Source of the DNA: Bacillota bacterium
GTDB taxonomy: Bacteria; Bacillota; Clostridia; Christensenellales; Aristaeellaceae
DNA length: 12,044 nt
Reading direction: 5' to 3'
NCBI GenBank assembly: GCA_023391725.1
Contig: JAEWAH010000319.1
Coordinates: 1-12,044 of the forward strand
The notes under the pieces were generated by a model that searched no databases, was not told where the DNA came from, and saw only the letters and a list, made by a program, of their open reading frames with translations. Both the position numbers and the translations under genes were made by a program. Below are positions 5,881 through 12,044 of the stretch, piece after piece (position 1 is the first letter of the stretch; each line of letters opens with the position of its first letter).

Positions 5881-6867
5881 TTAGATTACCTTGATGAGCA
5901 TCGTCTTTTGCTCATCCATTTCTACCACCAGCATGCCGTCCTTTTCCAATTGCTTCATTACATCGCTGAAACGCTTGAAACCGATATTCTTTTCAATGAA
6001 GTCAGGATAGGAAGCCTGGATGTCGGCCTTTAAGATGCTGGGGTTGATGCGGTCGAACCCATCATCCTTGTAATGCTTGAGCTGGTCGCGGAAGGCGTCC
6101 TTCCAATTTTCCTTGGTCAATTGCGGCGTGGACGCCGTATCCTTGGTGGACAGGCTCACCATCACATTGAAGTTGTCGTTCTTCACATGGAAGGTGCCAA
6201 ATTTGGCGCTCAATTTGGTGAGCAGCTTGCCAAACGTGGCGCAGCCGTAGGATTTTTCGTTGAAGTCGGGGCGCAGGCGCAAGAGGATGCCCTTCAGTTC
6301 GCTGGCATAGATTTCATCTTCGTCGGTCTGCTCCTCAAAGATGCTCTCGATGAGCTTGTTCAATTCTGCGTCGTCCAGCGGATCGGAAGAAGAAACTGCC
6401 TTCTTTTGATTCTGGATGCTCGTGCGGCCGCCTACGCTTTCCAGAAACTGAAATTCATTGCAGGCGTTGATGAAGATGGTGCTGGCAACCTCGCTGCGGG
6501 AGATGCCCAAAACAAACTTGCCCATGCTTTTGAGCCTGCCTACCAGCGGTGTATAATCGCTGTCACCGGACACGATGCAGAAGCTGTCGATAAGATTGTT
6601 GGTATAGGCCACTTCCAGCGCGTCGATCACCAGCAGGATGTCGGCGTTGTTCTTCTGGGAATAGCCATAACGGAGCGAAGGCACTACCGTAAAGGTGTTG
6701 CTCAAAAGCACCTCCTTCAAATCGCTGAACCGGTCAGTATATCCGTAGACCTTGCCCAGCAGGATGTCGCCCCTTATTTTTACTTTTTCAAGAATGCTGT
6801 TGAGTGTAGCCACCTTGGCGCCGCAGTTTTCCAGGTCGACAAAGATGGCAAATTTGGATGTGCTCAG
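5881..6867 (-). CDS. NYN-domain (PIN-like) ribonuclease-type protein with two OST-HTH/LOTUS domains, CTG start
   Basis: The protein has 328 residues if read from CTG at 6867. Residues 5-145 form an NYN domain: KFAIFVDLENCG (D11), NNADILLVID (D76, D82) and SGDSDYTPLV (D102, D104) supply the acidic metal-binding set of PIN-like nucleases. Two OST-HTH/LOTUS RNA-binding modules follow, about residues 180-245 (ELKGILLRLRPDF...GKLLTKL) and 255-328 (ending MLIKVI). NYN proteins of this type are thought to cut or bind RNA; the target is unknown. The first usual start codon (GTG, 6813) would delete D11. An in-frame stop at 6877-6879 blocks longer starts, and GAGGAG (6873-6878) sits 5 nt before the CTG, so CTG initiation is the best reading. 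The gene follows gntR by 35 nt and is probably co-transcribed. Confidence 0.85.
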   Translation of the reverse strand: MSTSKFAIFVDLENCGAKVATLNSILEKVKIRGDILLGKVYGYTDRFSDLKEVLLSNTFTVVPSLRYGYSQKNNADILLVIDALEVAYTNNLIDSFCIVSGDSDYTPLVGRLKSMGKFVLGISRSEVASTIFINACNEFQFLESVGGRTSIQNQKKAVSSSDPLDDAELNKLIESIFEEQTDEDEIYASELKGILLRLRPDFNEKSYGCATFGKLLTKLSAKFGTFHVKNDNFNVMVSLSTKDTASTPQLTKENWKDAFRDQLKHYKDDGFDRINPSILKADIQASYPDFIEKNIGFKRFSDVMKQLEKDGMLVVEMDEQKTMLIKVI

Positions 6868-6902
6868 AAAATCTCCTCATTTCTTTTAGGAAATCGTTAT
6901 CA

Positions 6903-7619
6903 TCAGATACGAAAGGTGAACCGGTCGCCCCGGATCAATTGGCTGGAGGTATGTACAGGCATGCCGGCGGGATCGTACACGCATTCCTTCAAAAGCAGCA
7001 GCGCAGCCCCGTCTTCCACTTCCAAAAGCTTTGCCTGATTGGGGGATGCGTAGGCAAGGGCAATATCGTGCACGGCCTTTACCGGTTCTGTGCCGTGGCG
7101 CAAAAGGATCTCATACAGTGAGCCTGTAAGATCTTCCTCCAGAAGAAAGCTGAACGAGGCGGGAAAGCGGTTGGTCTCCACCATTACGGGCAGCTCGTCC
7201 GCAAAGCGAAGCCGGCAAGTCTCCAGCACCATTTCCCCTGGGGAAACGCGCAGACTTTCGATGTCCTCCGGGGTGGCGTGCTGCAAGTGGGCCGTTAAAA
7301 CACGGCTAGCCGCAGTACAACCCATCAAACGGCAGGCGGCGTGAAAGCTGGTGATCTGGTTTAAATCCCGCTGGATCCTGGGCACCGCCACAAACGTGCC
7401 CTTGCCCTGGCGGCGGACAAGCAAACCCTCCCGCGTCAGATCGGAAAGGGCTTTTCGCACCGTGACGCGGCTCACCTGGTAGCTTTCGCAAAGCGTAAGT
7501 TCCGAGGGGATACGGCCGTGAACAGGGTACACCCCGGCGGCGATATCGCCTTTCAGCCGCTGCATCAGTTGCCGGTACAGCGGGCTGTAGGTATCGCTGT
7601 TCAGGATGCTTTTTTTCAC
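6903..7619 (-). CDS. GntR-family transcriptional regulator, HutC/UTRA type
   Basis: This 238-residue regulator has a winged helix-turn-helix at about residues 10-77, with PLYRQLMQRLKGDI, GRIPSELTLCESYQVSR and VTVRKALSDLTREGLLVRR, then GKGTFV as the wing. A UTRA effector domain fills residues 95-238. UTRA regulators bind sugars, amino acids or their phosphates and usually repress nearby genes. The ligand cannot be told here; no sugar or histidine operon is adjacent. The start is GTG 7619, with GAGGGG 6 nt upstream. An in-frame ATG at 7658 lies upstream of the predicted transcription start and overlaps the promoter, so it is not used. The gene lies head-to-head with the NUDIX gene and 35 nt before the NYN gene; those are the likeliest targets. 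Confidence 0.92.
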   Translation of the reverse strand: MKKSILNSDTYSPLYRQLMQRLKGDIAAGVYPVHGRIPSELTLCESYQVSRVTVRKALSDLTREGLLVRRQGKGTFVAVPRIQRDLNQITSFHAACRLMGCTAASRVLTAHLQHATPEDIESLRVSPGEMVLETCRLRFADELPVMVETNRFPASFSFLLEEDLTGSLYEILLRHGTEPVKAVHDIALAYASPNQAKLLEVEDGAALLLLKECVYDPAGMPVHTSSQLIRGDRFTFRI

Positions 7620-7648
7620 CGGCGTCCCCTCTTTCGTACCTTTTCGCC

Positions 7649-7677
7649 AGTATACCATTTTCCCCCTGGAAAAGCAA
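7649..7677 (-). promoter_or_regulatory. Promoter of the gntR-NYN unit, extended -10
   Basis: On the - strand TTGCTT (7672-7677) is followed after 17 bp by TATACT (7649-7654), preceded by TG at the extended -10 position (TGGTATACT). Transcription would start near 7642, giving a leader of about 22 nt to the GTG at 7619. Confidence 0.6.
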
Positions 7678-7711
7678 CGATGGGTCAGGGGATAGCGGGG
7701 GGGCGAAAAGG

Positions 7712-7720
7712 TGGTATAAT
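7712..7720 (+). promoter_or_regulatory. Extended -10 promoter of the NUDIX gene
   Basis: TGGTATAAT (7712-7720) is a perfect extended -10 (TGN-TATAAT). No -35 match is seen at 17 bp. The start would be near 7727, about 22 nt before the ATG. It shares TGGTATA with the divergent promoter at 7649-7657, which could be a common GntR contact site. Confidence 0.6.
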
Positions 7721-7748
7721 GGGGAAAATGCAAGGAAGGGGACGGACG

Positions 7749-8177
7749 ATGGATTGCGCGGTGTATCCCCTGGAGGAATTGAAGGAATACAAGTATGTGG
7801 TGGTGCTGTCCCTCTACAAAGGGAAACTGCTTTTAAGCCGCCACGGGGAGCGGGATACCTGGGAGACACAAGGCGGGCATATCGAACCGGGGGAGACGCC
7901 TTTGGAGGCGGCGCAGCGAGAGCTTTATGAAGAATCCGGCGCGCTGGAGTTTACTCTCTCGCCCTTGTGTGATTATTTTGCCGGGGATGAGGTTTCCCAT
8001 GCAAACGGCATGGTATTCGTGGCTGAGGTTACGGCCTTGGGCCCGTTGCCGCAAAGCGAGATGGCTGAAACCGCCCTGTTTGATCAGCTTCCGGAGAACT
8101 TGACGTACCCCTGCATTACCCCGCTTTTGTACCGCCGCTGGATGGAGAAGGAAACAGAGAAAGTGACAGCGGTATAA
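7749..8177 (+). CDS. NUDIX hydrolase (MutT-like nucleotide or small-molecule pyrophosphatase)
   Basis: This 142-residue protein has an exact Nudix box at residues 43-65, GHIEPGETPLEAAQ then RELYEESGA, matching Gx5Ex7REUxEExGU. The three catalytic glutamates in REL-Y-EE bind the metal. Such enzymes hydrolyse nucleoside diphosphates linked to another group; related small clostridial and bacillar proteins act on oxidised nucleotides such as 8-oxo-dGTP, but the substrate here is not known. The ATG at 7749 is chosen because GGAAGGGG lies upstream, the promoter is at 7712-7720, and the longer in-frame extension to 7518 overlaps gntR. It faces gntR across a short divergent region and precedes nadE by 86 bp with no clear terminator, so it may be the first gene of the rightward unit. 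Confidence 0.92.
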   Translation: MDCAVYPLEELKEYKYVVVLSLYKGKLLLSRHGERDTWETQGGHIEPGETPLEAAQRELYEESGALEFTLSPLCDYFAGDEVSHANGMVFVAEVTALGPLPQSEMAETALFDQLPENLTYPCITPLLYRRWMEKETEKVTAV

Positions 8178-8263
8178 TCCCGCTTTCCTGCGTCTGGGCG
8201 ATCCCACTTGTTTCATAGGAAGCTTTATGATAGCATGTCCCTGGAAGGGCAAGGTGGATTTTG

Positions 8264-10171
8264 ATGGAAAACCTGCAATTGGCGCGCATCGCCGCGGTAT
8301 CCCCCAGGGTATACCTTGGGGACTGCCGGAAAAACGCCGGGGAGATCATCTCCTGGATGGAAAAGATGAAAAAGGAATCCGTCCAGGCGGCGGTGTTCCC
8401 CGAGCTTTGTTTGACCGGCTATACATGCGGCGATCTATTATTGAATGAAACGCTTCAAAAAGAGGCCCGGGAAGCTTTATTGCGGGTGGCGGAAAAGTCT
8501 GGGCCCATGATCGTGATGGTTGGCCTGCCTCTTTCCAATCAGGGGCGGCTTTATAACTGCGCCGCCGTTTTGCAAAACGGGCACATCAAAGGGGTTGCTG
8601 CCAAGCGCTACCTGCCCAACGGCGGGGAATTTTATGAGACGCGCTGGTTTAAATCCGGGTTGAATGCGCCCAAGACCATTTCATTGGATGGAGAGGAAAT
8701 CCCATTTGGATTGAATCTTTTGTTTGAAACCGCGGAATTCCGCTTTGCCTTGGAGATCTGCGAGGACTTGTGGGGGCCCAATCCCCCTTCCAGCAGCTAC
8801 GCGCCGGCGGGGGCGGAGGTCATTTTCAACTTAAGCGCCAGCAACGAGCTGGCGGCCAAGCACGATTACCGCAGAGAGTTACTCCGCCAGCAAAGCGGCC
8901 GGTGCTATTGCGGCTACGCCTATGCCGGAGCGGGATTTGGCGAGTCCACCACGGATTTGGTATTTGCGGGGTTCAGCGGCCTGTATGAAAACGGGCGCAC
9001 CCTTACTGAAACGCCGCGCTTTCAAACGGAAGGGACCTTCGCCGTGGGGGATGTGGATATCCAGCGATTGCGCTACCAGCGCCAGCGCACCGGTAGCTTT
9101 TTTGACAGCGACTGCGCCGACATGCGGACCGTGCCTATGGAGGAGCTTCCCTCCTTTGAAATGCCTTTAAAGCGCCCCATCCCGCCGTTGCCCTTTGTAC
9201 CGAGTGAGGCAGGGCGGCAAACGCGCTGCGATGAGATCACATCCATCCAGACCATGGCACTGCGCACGCGCTTGACCGCCGCTCACGCGCAAAAGCTGGT
9301 GGTGGGCGTCTCCGGTGGGCTGGACAGCGCTTTGGCGCTGCTTGTGGCCGCCCGGACCTTTAGAGAAATGGGCCTTCCCCCTGAAAACCTGCACGCCATC
9401 ACCATGCCTGGCTTTGGTACCGGGACACGAACGCTGAAAAACGCCCGGCTTTTGATGAAGGCTCTGGGCTGCACCATCCGGGAGGTGGACATCTCCCCCG
9501 CGGTGCGCCAGCATTTTTTAGACATCGGCCAGGAAGAGAGCGTTCACGACGTGGCCTATGAAAACAGCCAGGCCAGGGAGCGCACGCAGATATTGATGGA
9601 CTTTGCCAACCGCATCGGCGCACTGGTGCTGGGCACAGGTGACTTAAGTGAATCCGCCCTGGGCTTTTCCACCTACAACGGCGATCACATGAGCATGTAC
9701 AATGTGAACTGCTCCATTCCCAAGACGCTTGTGCGCACCCTTGTACGATATTTTGGGGAAACGGTGTTCGGCGGCGAGATAGGAGAAGTTTGCAAGGACA
9801 TTATTGAGACCCCCGTCTCCCCGGAGCTTTTGCCAGTGGATAAGGGAGAGCTGAACCAGCGCACCGAGGAGATCCTGGGGGATTACGCTCTCCACGACTT
9901 CTTTCTATATCACCTGATGGATTCCGGCAGTTCCCCGGAGAGGTTGGAAACCTTTGCGAACCAGGCTTTTGAGGGTGTCTATTCTCCGGAAATCATCCGC
10001 AAGACGCTGACGCTTTATATGAAACGGTTCTTTGCCCAGCAGTTCAAGCGCAGCTGCATCCCCGATGGGCCCAAGGTGGGCACCGTGAGCCTTTCGCCCC
10101 GGGGCGACTGGCGTATGCCCAGCGACATGTCCGGTGCGGCCTGGCTGGCATTTTTGGACAGAGAAGAGTGA
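8264..10171 (+). CDS. nadE: Glutamine-dependent NAD+ synthetase
   Basis: This 635-residue two-domain enzyme makes NAD+ from deamido-NAD+ and ATP, using ammonia released from glutamine. The N-terminal nitrilase-like glutaminase domain has the triad E47 (FPELCLTGY), K114 (AAKRYLP) and C166 (LEICEDLW). The C-terminal synthetase domain has the PP-loop VSGGLDSAL around residues 349-357, then GTGDLSESALGFSTYNGDH and CSIPKTLVR. Length agrees with bacterial glutamine-dependent NadE. The ATG at 8264 has AAGGTGG six nt upstream; the TTG immediately before it is a less likely start. The next gene begins 5 nt after the stop codon (or overlaps it if GTG 10168 is used), pointing to co-transcription. It performs the last step of NAD+ biosynthesis in the cytoplasm. 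Confidence 0.97.
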   Translation: MENLQLARIAAVSPRVYLGDCRKNAGEIISWMEKMKKESVQAAVFPELCLTGYTCGDLLLNETLQKEAREALLRVAEKSGPMIVMVGLPLSNQGRLYNCAAVLQNGHIKGVAAKRYLPNGGEFYETRWFKSGLNAPKTISLDGEEIPFGLNLLFETAEFRFALEICEDLWGPNPPSSSYAPAGAEVIFNLSASNELAAKHDYRRELLRQQSGRCYCGYAYAGAGFGESTTDLVFAGFSGLYENGRTLTETPRFQTEGTFAVGDVDIQRLRYQRQRTGSFFDSDCADMRTVPMEELPSFEMPLKRPIPPLPFVPSEAGRQTRCDEITSIQTMALRTRLTAAHAQKLVVGVSGGLDSALALLVAARTFREMGLPPENLHAITMPGFGTGTRTLKNARLLMKALGCTIREVDISPAVRQHFLDIGQEESVHDVAYENSQARERTQILMDFANRIGALVLGTGDLSESALGFSTYNGDHMSMYNVNCSIPKTLVRTLVRYFGETVFGGEIGEVCKDIIETPVSPELLPVDKGELNQRTEEILGDYALHDFFLYHLMDSGSSPERLETFANQAFEGVYSPEIIRKTLTLYMKRFFAQQFKRSCIPDGPKVGTVSLSPRGDWRMPSDMSGAAWLAFLDREE

Positions 10172-10176
10172 AACGC

Positions 10177-10638
10177 ATGATTTCCCTGGAGCGCACAAAC
10201 AAGGACGATCCCCGCTTTGCATCGCTGGTGAAGCTGCTGGATATGGACCTGGCCGCAAGGTATGAGGACGGCAACGCGCAGTATCAGCCGCTGAATACCC
10301 TTCAAAAAATCACTGCGGTGGTGCTGGCGGAGGATTCGGGTGAGGCCGTGGGATGCGGCGCGTTCAAACCCCATTGGGAAGACGCAGTGGAAATGAAGCG
10401 TGTCTTTGTAAAGCCCGACTTCCGGGGCCGGGGCATTTCCAAGACTATTTTAAGAGAGCTGGAAAAATGGGCGTCGGAAGAAGGCTTTACCCGGGCGGTA
10501 TTGGAAACAGGGAATAAGCAGCTTGAAGCCATATCTTTGTATGAACGAAGCGGCTATCAGCGTATTCCCAACTACGGGCCGTATGCGGATCTTGGGGCCA
10601 GCATCTGCTTTGAAAAGGATCTGACCGCGCAAGGATAG
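10177..10638 (+). CDS. GNAT-family N-acetyltransferase
   Basis: This 153-residue protein carries the GNAT motif A as RVFVKPDFRGRGISKTIL, with the pyrophosphate loop R83-G-R-G-I-S88. The later segment ETGNKQLEAISLYERSGYQRIPNYG is typical of a large GNAT subgroup common in Firmicutes. The N-terminal pattern MISLERTN and the SGEAVGCGAFK strand also fit that subgroup. Substrate unknown; small-molecule or amino-acid-like amines are plausible. Two starts are possible: GTG at 10168 overlapping the nadE stop, or ATG at 10177. The ATG is preferred because homologues typically begin MISL and a GAGAAGAG purine run lies 8 nt upstream. It is tightly placed between nadE and the amidase gene, so probably the same operon. 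Confidence 0.9.
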   Translation: MISLERTNKDDPRFASLVKLLDMDLAARYEDGNAQYQPLNTLQKITAVVLAEDSGEAVGCGAFKPHWEDAVEMKRVFVKPDFRGRGISKTILRELEKWASEEGFTRAVLETGNKQLEAISLYERSGYQRIPNYGPYADLGASICFEKDLTAQG

Positions 10639-10652
10639 CGGGGAGAAAGCGC

Positions 10653-11471
10653 ATGTGTACAACTTTTGTCATGCGAACGGACGAAACGCTCATCGGTATG
10701 AATTTCGACTGCGGCGAAGCGCCCTGGAAGCTGGCGGCAGTACACAGTGCGTTTGCCGTGCTCACTTTTGCCAATGGACGGTATATCCCCACCATCGGAT
10801 TAAGCCGCCAGGGCGTTTTTGTGAATGATATGATGGTGGACCCCTGCCAGGCGGGAGCATACAAACGGCAAACGGAATCACGGTGGGTCTGTTCCCGGTT
10901 GGTGGACGAAGTGCTGTCGGGCAGTCTTCCGCCCCAGGAGCTTGCGGATGATTTGAAGCGGATAACGATCGTCAACGCCCCTGGGCTCAGCACCCATCCC
11001 ATGATCGTGGATGAACGCGGCGATGTGACCGTCGTTGAACCGGGACGGGGGGTGCTTTCAAGCCCCCGGGAAGTCTCCCCCTTTTTTGTGATGACGAATT
11101 TCCCTCTTTCAGGCTTTGTGGGAGCAGACCCTCATCCATTCCAAGGCAGCGGCGCGGACCGGTACAAGACCGCCTGGGAGCTATTGGCCGGAGGAAAAAC
11201 ACCTTATACCTTTGAAGGCGCCTTTGAGATCATGGAGAAAACGCATCAGCTGGAGGGAAGCTTCAAAACCGGTCTTTCCCTAGTGGCCTGTCCTTCCATG
11301 GGCATGATCCACCTTGCCGCATTTGGAAACTTTCAAAAGCGCTTCGTCTTTTCCTTTTCTGATGGTTGCATTGCGTCCAAAGGGAAGGAAAACGAAGGCA
11401 TCCGCCTTTTGGAGCAAGGGCTGGACCCGCGCAAGTTCCTTCAAAATGTTGAAATGGAGGCCGCTATATGA
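10653..11471 (+). CDS. Choloylglycine-hydrolase-like linear amide C-N hydrolase (Ntn hydrolase)
   Basis: This 272-residue protein starts Met-Cys, so removal of Met1 would expose Cys2 as the N-terminal nucleophile of an Ntn hydrolase. GMNFD at residues 15-19, GLSRQGVFVNDMMVD (N58) and VMTNFPL (N149) match the sequence blocks of the choloylglycine hydrolase / penicillin V acylase / acyl-transferase superfamily, which cleaves linear amides. The Arg found in many members at the GRxxD position is M16 here, so substrate handling may differ from bile salt hydrolases. No signal peptide is seen, so it should be cytoplasmic. GGGGAG lies 7 nt before the ATG, and it overlaps the following GNAT by 4 nt (ATGA). 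Bile-salt, N-acyl amino acid and peptide-like amides are all possible substrates; calling it a bile salt hydrolase would be unsafe. Confidence 0.85.
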   Translation: MCTTFVMRTDETLIGMNFDCGEAPWKLAAVHSAFAVLTFANGRYIPTIGLSRQGVFVNDMMVDPCQAGAYKRQTESRWVCSRLVDEVLSGSLPPQELADDLKRITIVNAPGLSTHPMIVDERGDVTVVEPGRGVLSSPREVSPFFVMTNFPLSGFVGADPHPFQGSGADRYKTAWELLAGGKTPYTFEGAFEIMEKTHQLEGSFKTGLSLVACPSMGMIHLAAFGNFQKRFVFSFSDGCIASKGKENEGIRLLEQGLDPRKFLQNVEMEAAI

Positions 11472-11902
11472 TCCGCGCCTATGAACCCAGGGATTTTGAT
11501 GCCTGCGTCCAACTGCTCATGGACGCCTACAACGGGGCGCCCTGGGAAAACCACTGGACGGAGGAGACCGCGTCCAGGCATCTCAAGGAGTTTCTGTCCT
11601 GTCCCGCTTTTGTAGGGTTTACCGCCCTGGAAAATGGGCAGACCGTGGGAGCGCTCTTTGCCCACCGGCAGACTTGGTGGACCCAAGATGAAGTATATGT
11701 GGATGAGCTGTTTGTCCATCCTCTCTTCCAGGGCAAGGGTCACGGCAAGCAGCTTTTACAGGCCGCAGAAACCCATTGCCGGGAAAACGGGCTGGCGGGG
11801 GTCGTTTTGCTCACCAACCGGCATATGCCTGCCAAGGCTTTTTACGACAGGAACGGATATGTCCAGGCCGACCATGTGATCTACATGTACAAGGTCGTTT
11901 GA
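11468..11902 (+). CDS. GNAT-family N-acetyltransferase (AAC(6')-like subgroup)
   Basis: This 144-residue protein has motif A YVDELFVHPLFQGKGHGKQLL, with the loop Q88-G-K-G-H-G93, and a C-terminal pattern KAFYDRNGY. The N-terminal stretch APWENHWTEETA is a signature of a Firmicutes GNAT subgroup whose fold resembles aminoglycoside 6'-N-acetyltransferases. That resemblance does not establish drug resistance; the natural substrate is unknown. Its ATG overlaps the amidase stop codon (ATGA, 11468-11471), and GGAGG lies 7 nt upstream, so translation is probably coupled. It is the second acetyltransferase in this operon, flanking the amidase on the other side. Confidence 0.92.
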   Translation: MIRAYEPRDFDACVQLLMDAYNGAPWENHWTEETASRHLKEFLSCPAFVGFTALENGQTVGALFAHRQTWWTQDEVYVDELFVHPLFQGKGHGKQLLQAAETHCRENGLAGVVLLTNRHMPAKAFYDRNGYVQADHVIYMYKVV

Positions 11903-11928
11903 CTGTATTTCCTCAGGAGGATATTAGC

Positions 11929-12044
11929 ATGCGTATCGTCATCATCGGCGCGGTGGCCGCAGGGACAGCCGCCGCCGCCAAGGCCAGCCGCAACGATCCC
12001 AAGGCCGAGATCGTGATTTATGAAAAGGACCGGGATATCTCCTA
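11929..12044 (+). CDS. N-terminal fragment of an FAD-dependent pyridine nucleotide-disulfide oxidoreductase (CoA-disulfide reductase / NADH oxidase type)
   Basis: Only 38 full codons are present before the window ends. MRIVIIGAVAAGTAAAAKA is a Rossmann FAD-binding start of the variant form GxVAAG typical of CoA-disulfide reductases and related NADH oxidases and polysulfide reductases. The following segment, with NDPKAEIVIYEKD and then ISY, places the acidic residue E33 that contacts the FAD ribose. The redox-active cysteine expected just beyond position 40 lies outside the window, as would any C-terminal rhodanese domain. An ideal AGGAGG site sits 8 nt before the ATG (11915-11920). It follows the GNAT gene by 26 nt and is probably in the same operon. 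Confidence 0.85.
   Translation, partial: MRIVIIGAVAAGTAAAAKASRNDPKAEIVIYEKDRDIS

Noticed and set aside
7620..7658. ATG 7658 as the gntR start
   Set aside because: It overlaps the predicted promoter and lies upstream of the likely transcription start; GTG 7619 has the better ribosome site and matches the start of homologues.
7640..7725. Canonical HutC/UTRA operator (GT-TA-AC palindrome)
   Set aside because: Only the TGGTATA half-pattern is shared; no clear full inverted repeat of the known consensus was found.
8178..8263. Separate promoter for nadE
   Set aside because: A TATGAT is present at 8226-8231, but no -35 lies at a workable distance; read-through from the NUDIX gene is simpler.

Overview
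The window looks like chromosomal DNA from a moderately GC-rich Gram-positive anaerobe, most likely a member of the Clostridia (Bacillota). The evidence is the strong AGGAGG-type ribosome binding sites, consensus sigma-A promoters, the clostridial flavour of the sirtuin, GntR/UTRA and GNAT proteins, and several families of short palindromic intergenic repeats. No genus can be named from sequence alone.

Layout, left to right. (1) 2-343, the C-terminal end of a GH13 alpha-glucanase on the + strand. (2) A hairpin-rich gap, then a sirtuin deacetylase (cobB-like, 574-1293, +) behind a near-consensus promoter. (3) 1294-1732, a protein-free stretch holding a large structured RNA candidate: a 25-pair long-range helix, many local hairpins and a strong intrinsic terminator. 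(4) An AT-richer GNAT acetyltransferase on the - strand (1733-2227). (5) 2.5 tandem copies of a 138/139-bp hairpin-rich repeat (2327-2675). (6) recF (-) and dnaN (-), separated by about 380 bp of composite palindromic repeats where other Bacillota often carry a small S4-domain gene. (7) 5465-5880, a gene-free segment with a cluster of DnaA-box-like sites, a candidate replication origin. dnaA is not beside dnaN and gyrB is not after recF. (8) A gntR-NYN gene pair on the - strand. The NYN/OST-HTH (LOTUS) ribonuclease-like protein appears to start at a CTG codon. (9) Divergently, a + strand series: NUDIX hydrolase, nadE (glutamine-dependent NAD+ synthetase), GNAT, choloylglycine-hydrolase-like Ntn amidase, GNAT, and the start of a CoA-disulfide-reductase/NADH-oxidase-type flavoprotein cut by the window edge.

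How it fits together. The centre is a replication/repair locus: clamp, RecF and a possible origin. The right arm is a compact metabolic and housekeeping transcription unit with gaps of 0-26 nt or 4-nt overlaps from nadE onward. It combines NAD+ synthesis, nucleotide sanitation (NUDIX, just upstream), small-molecule acetylation and amide hydrolysis. The sirtuin on the left consumes NAD+, but it is far away and its link to nadE is only thematic. The features most worth a second look are the structured RNA at about 1300-1644, the displaced dnaN-recF pair with its origin-like neighbour, the CTG-initiated NYN protein, and the repeat arrays.
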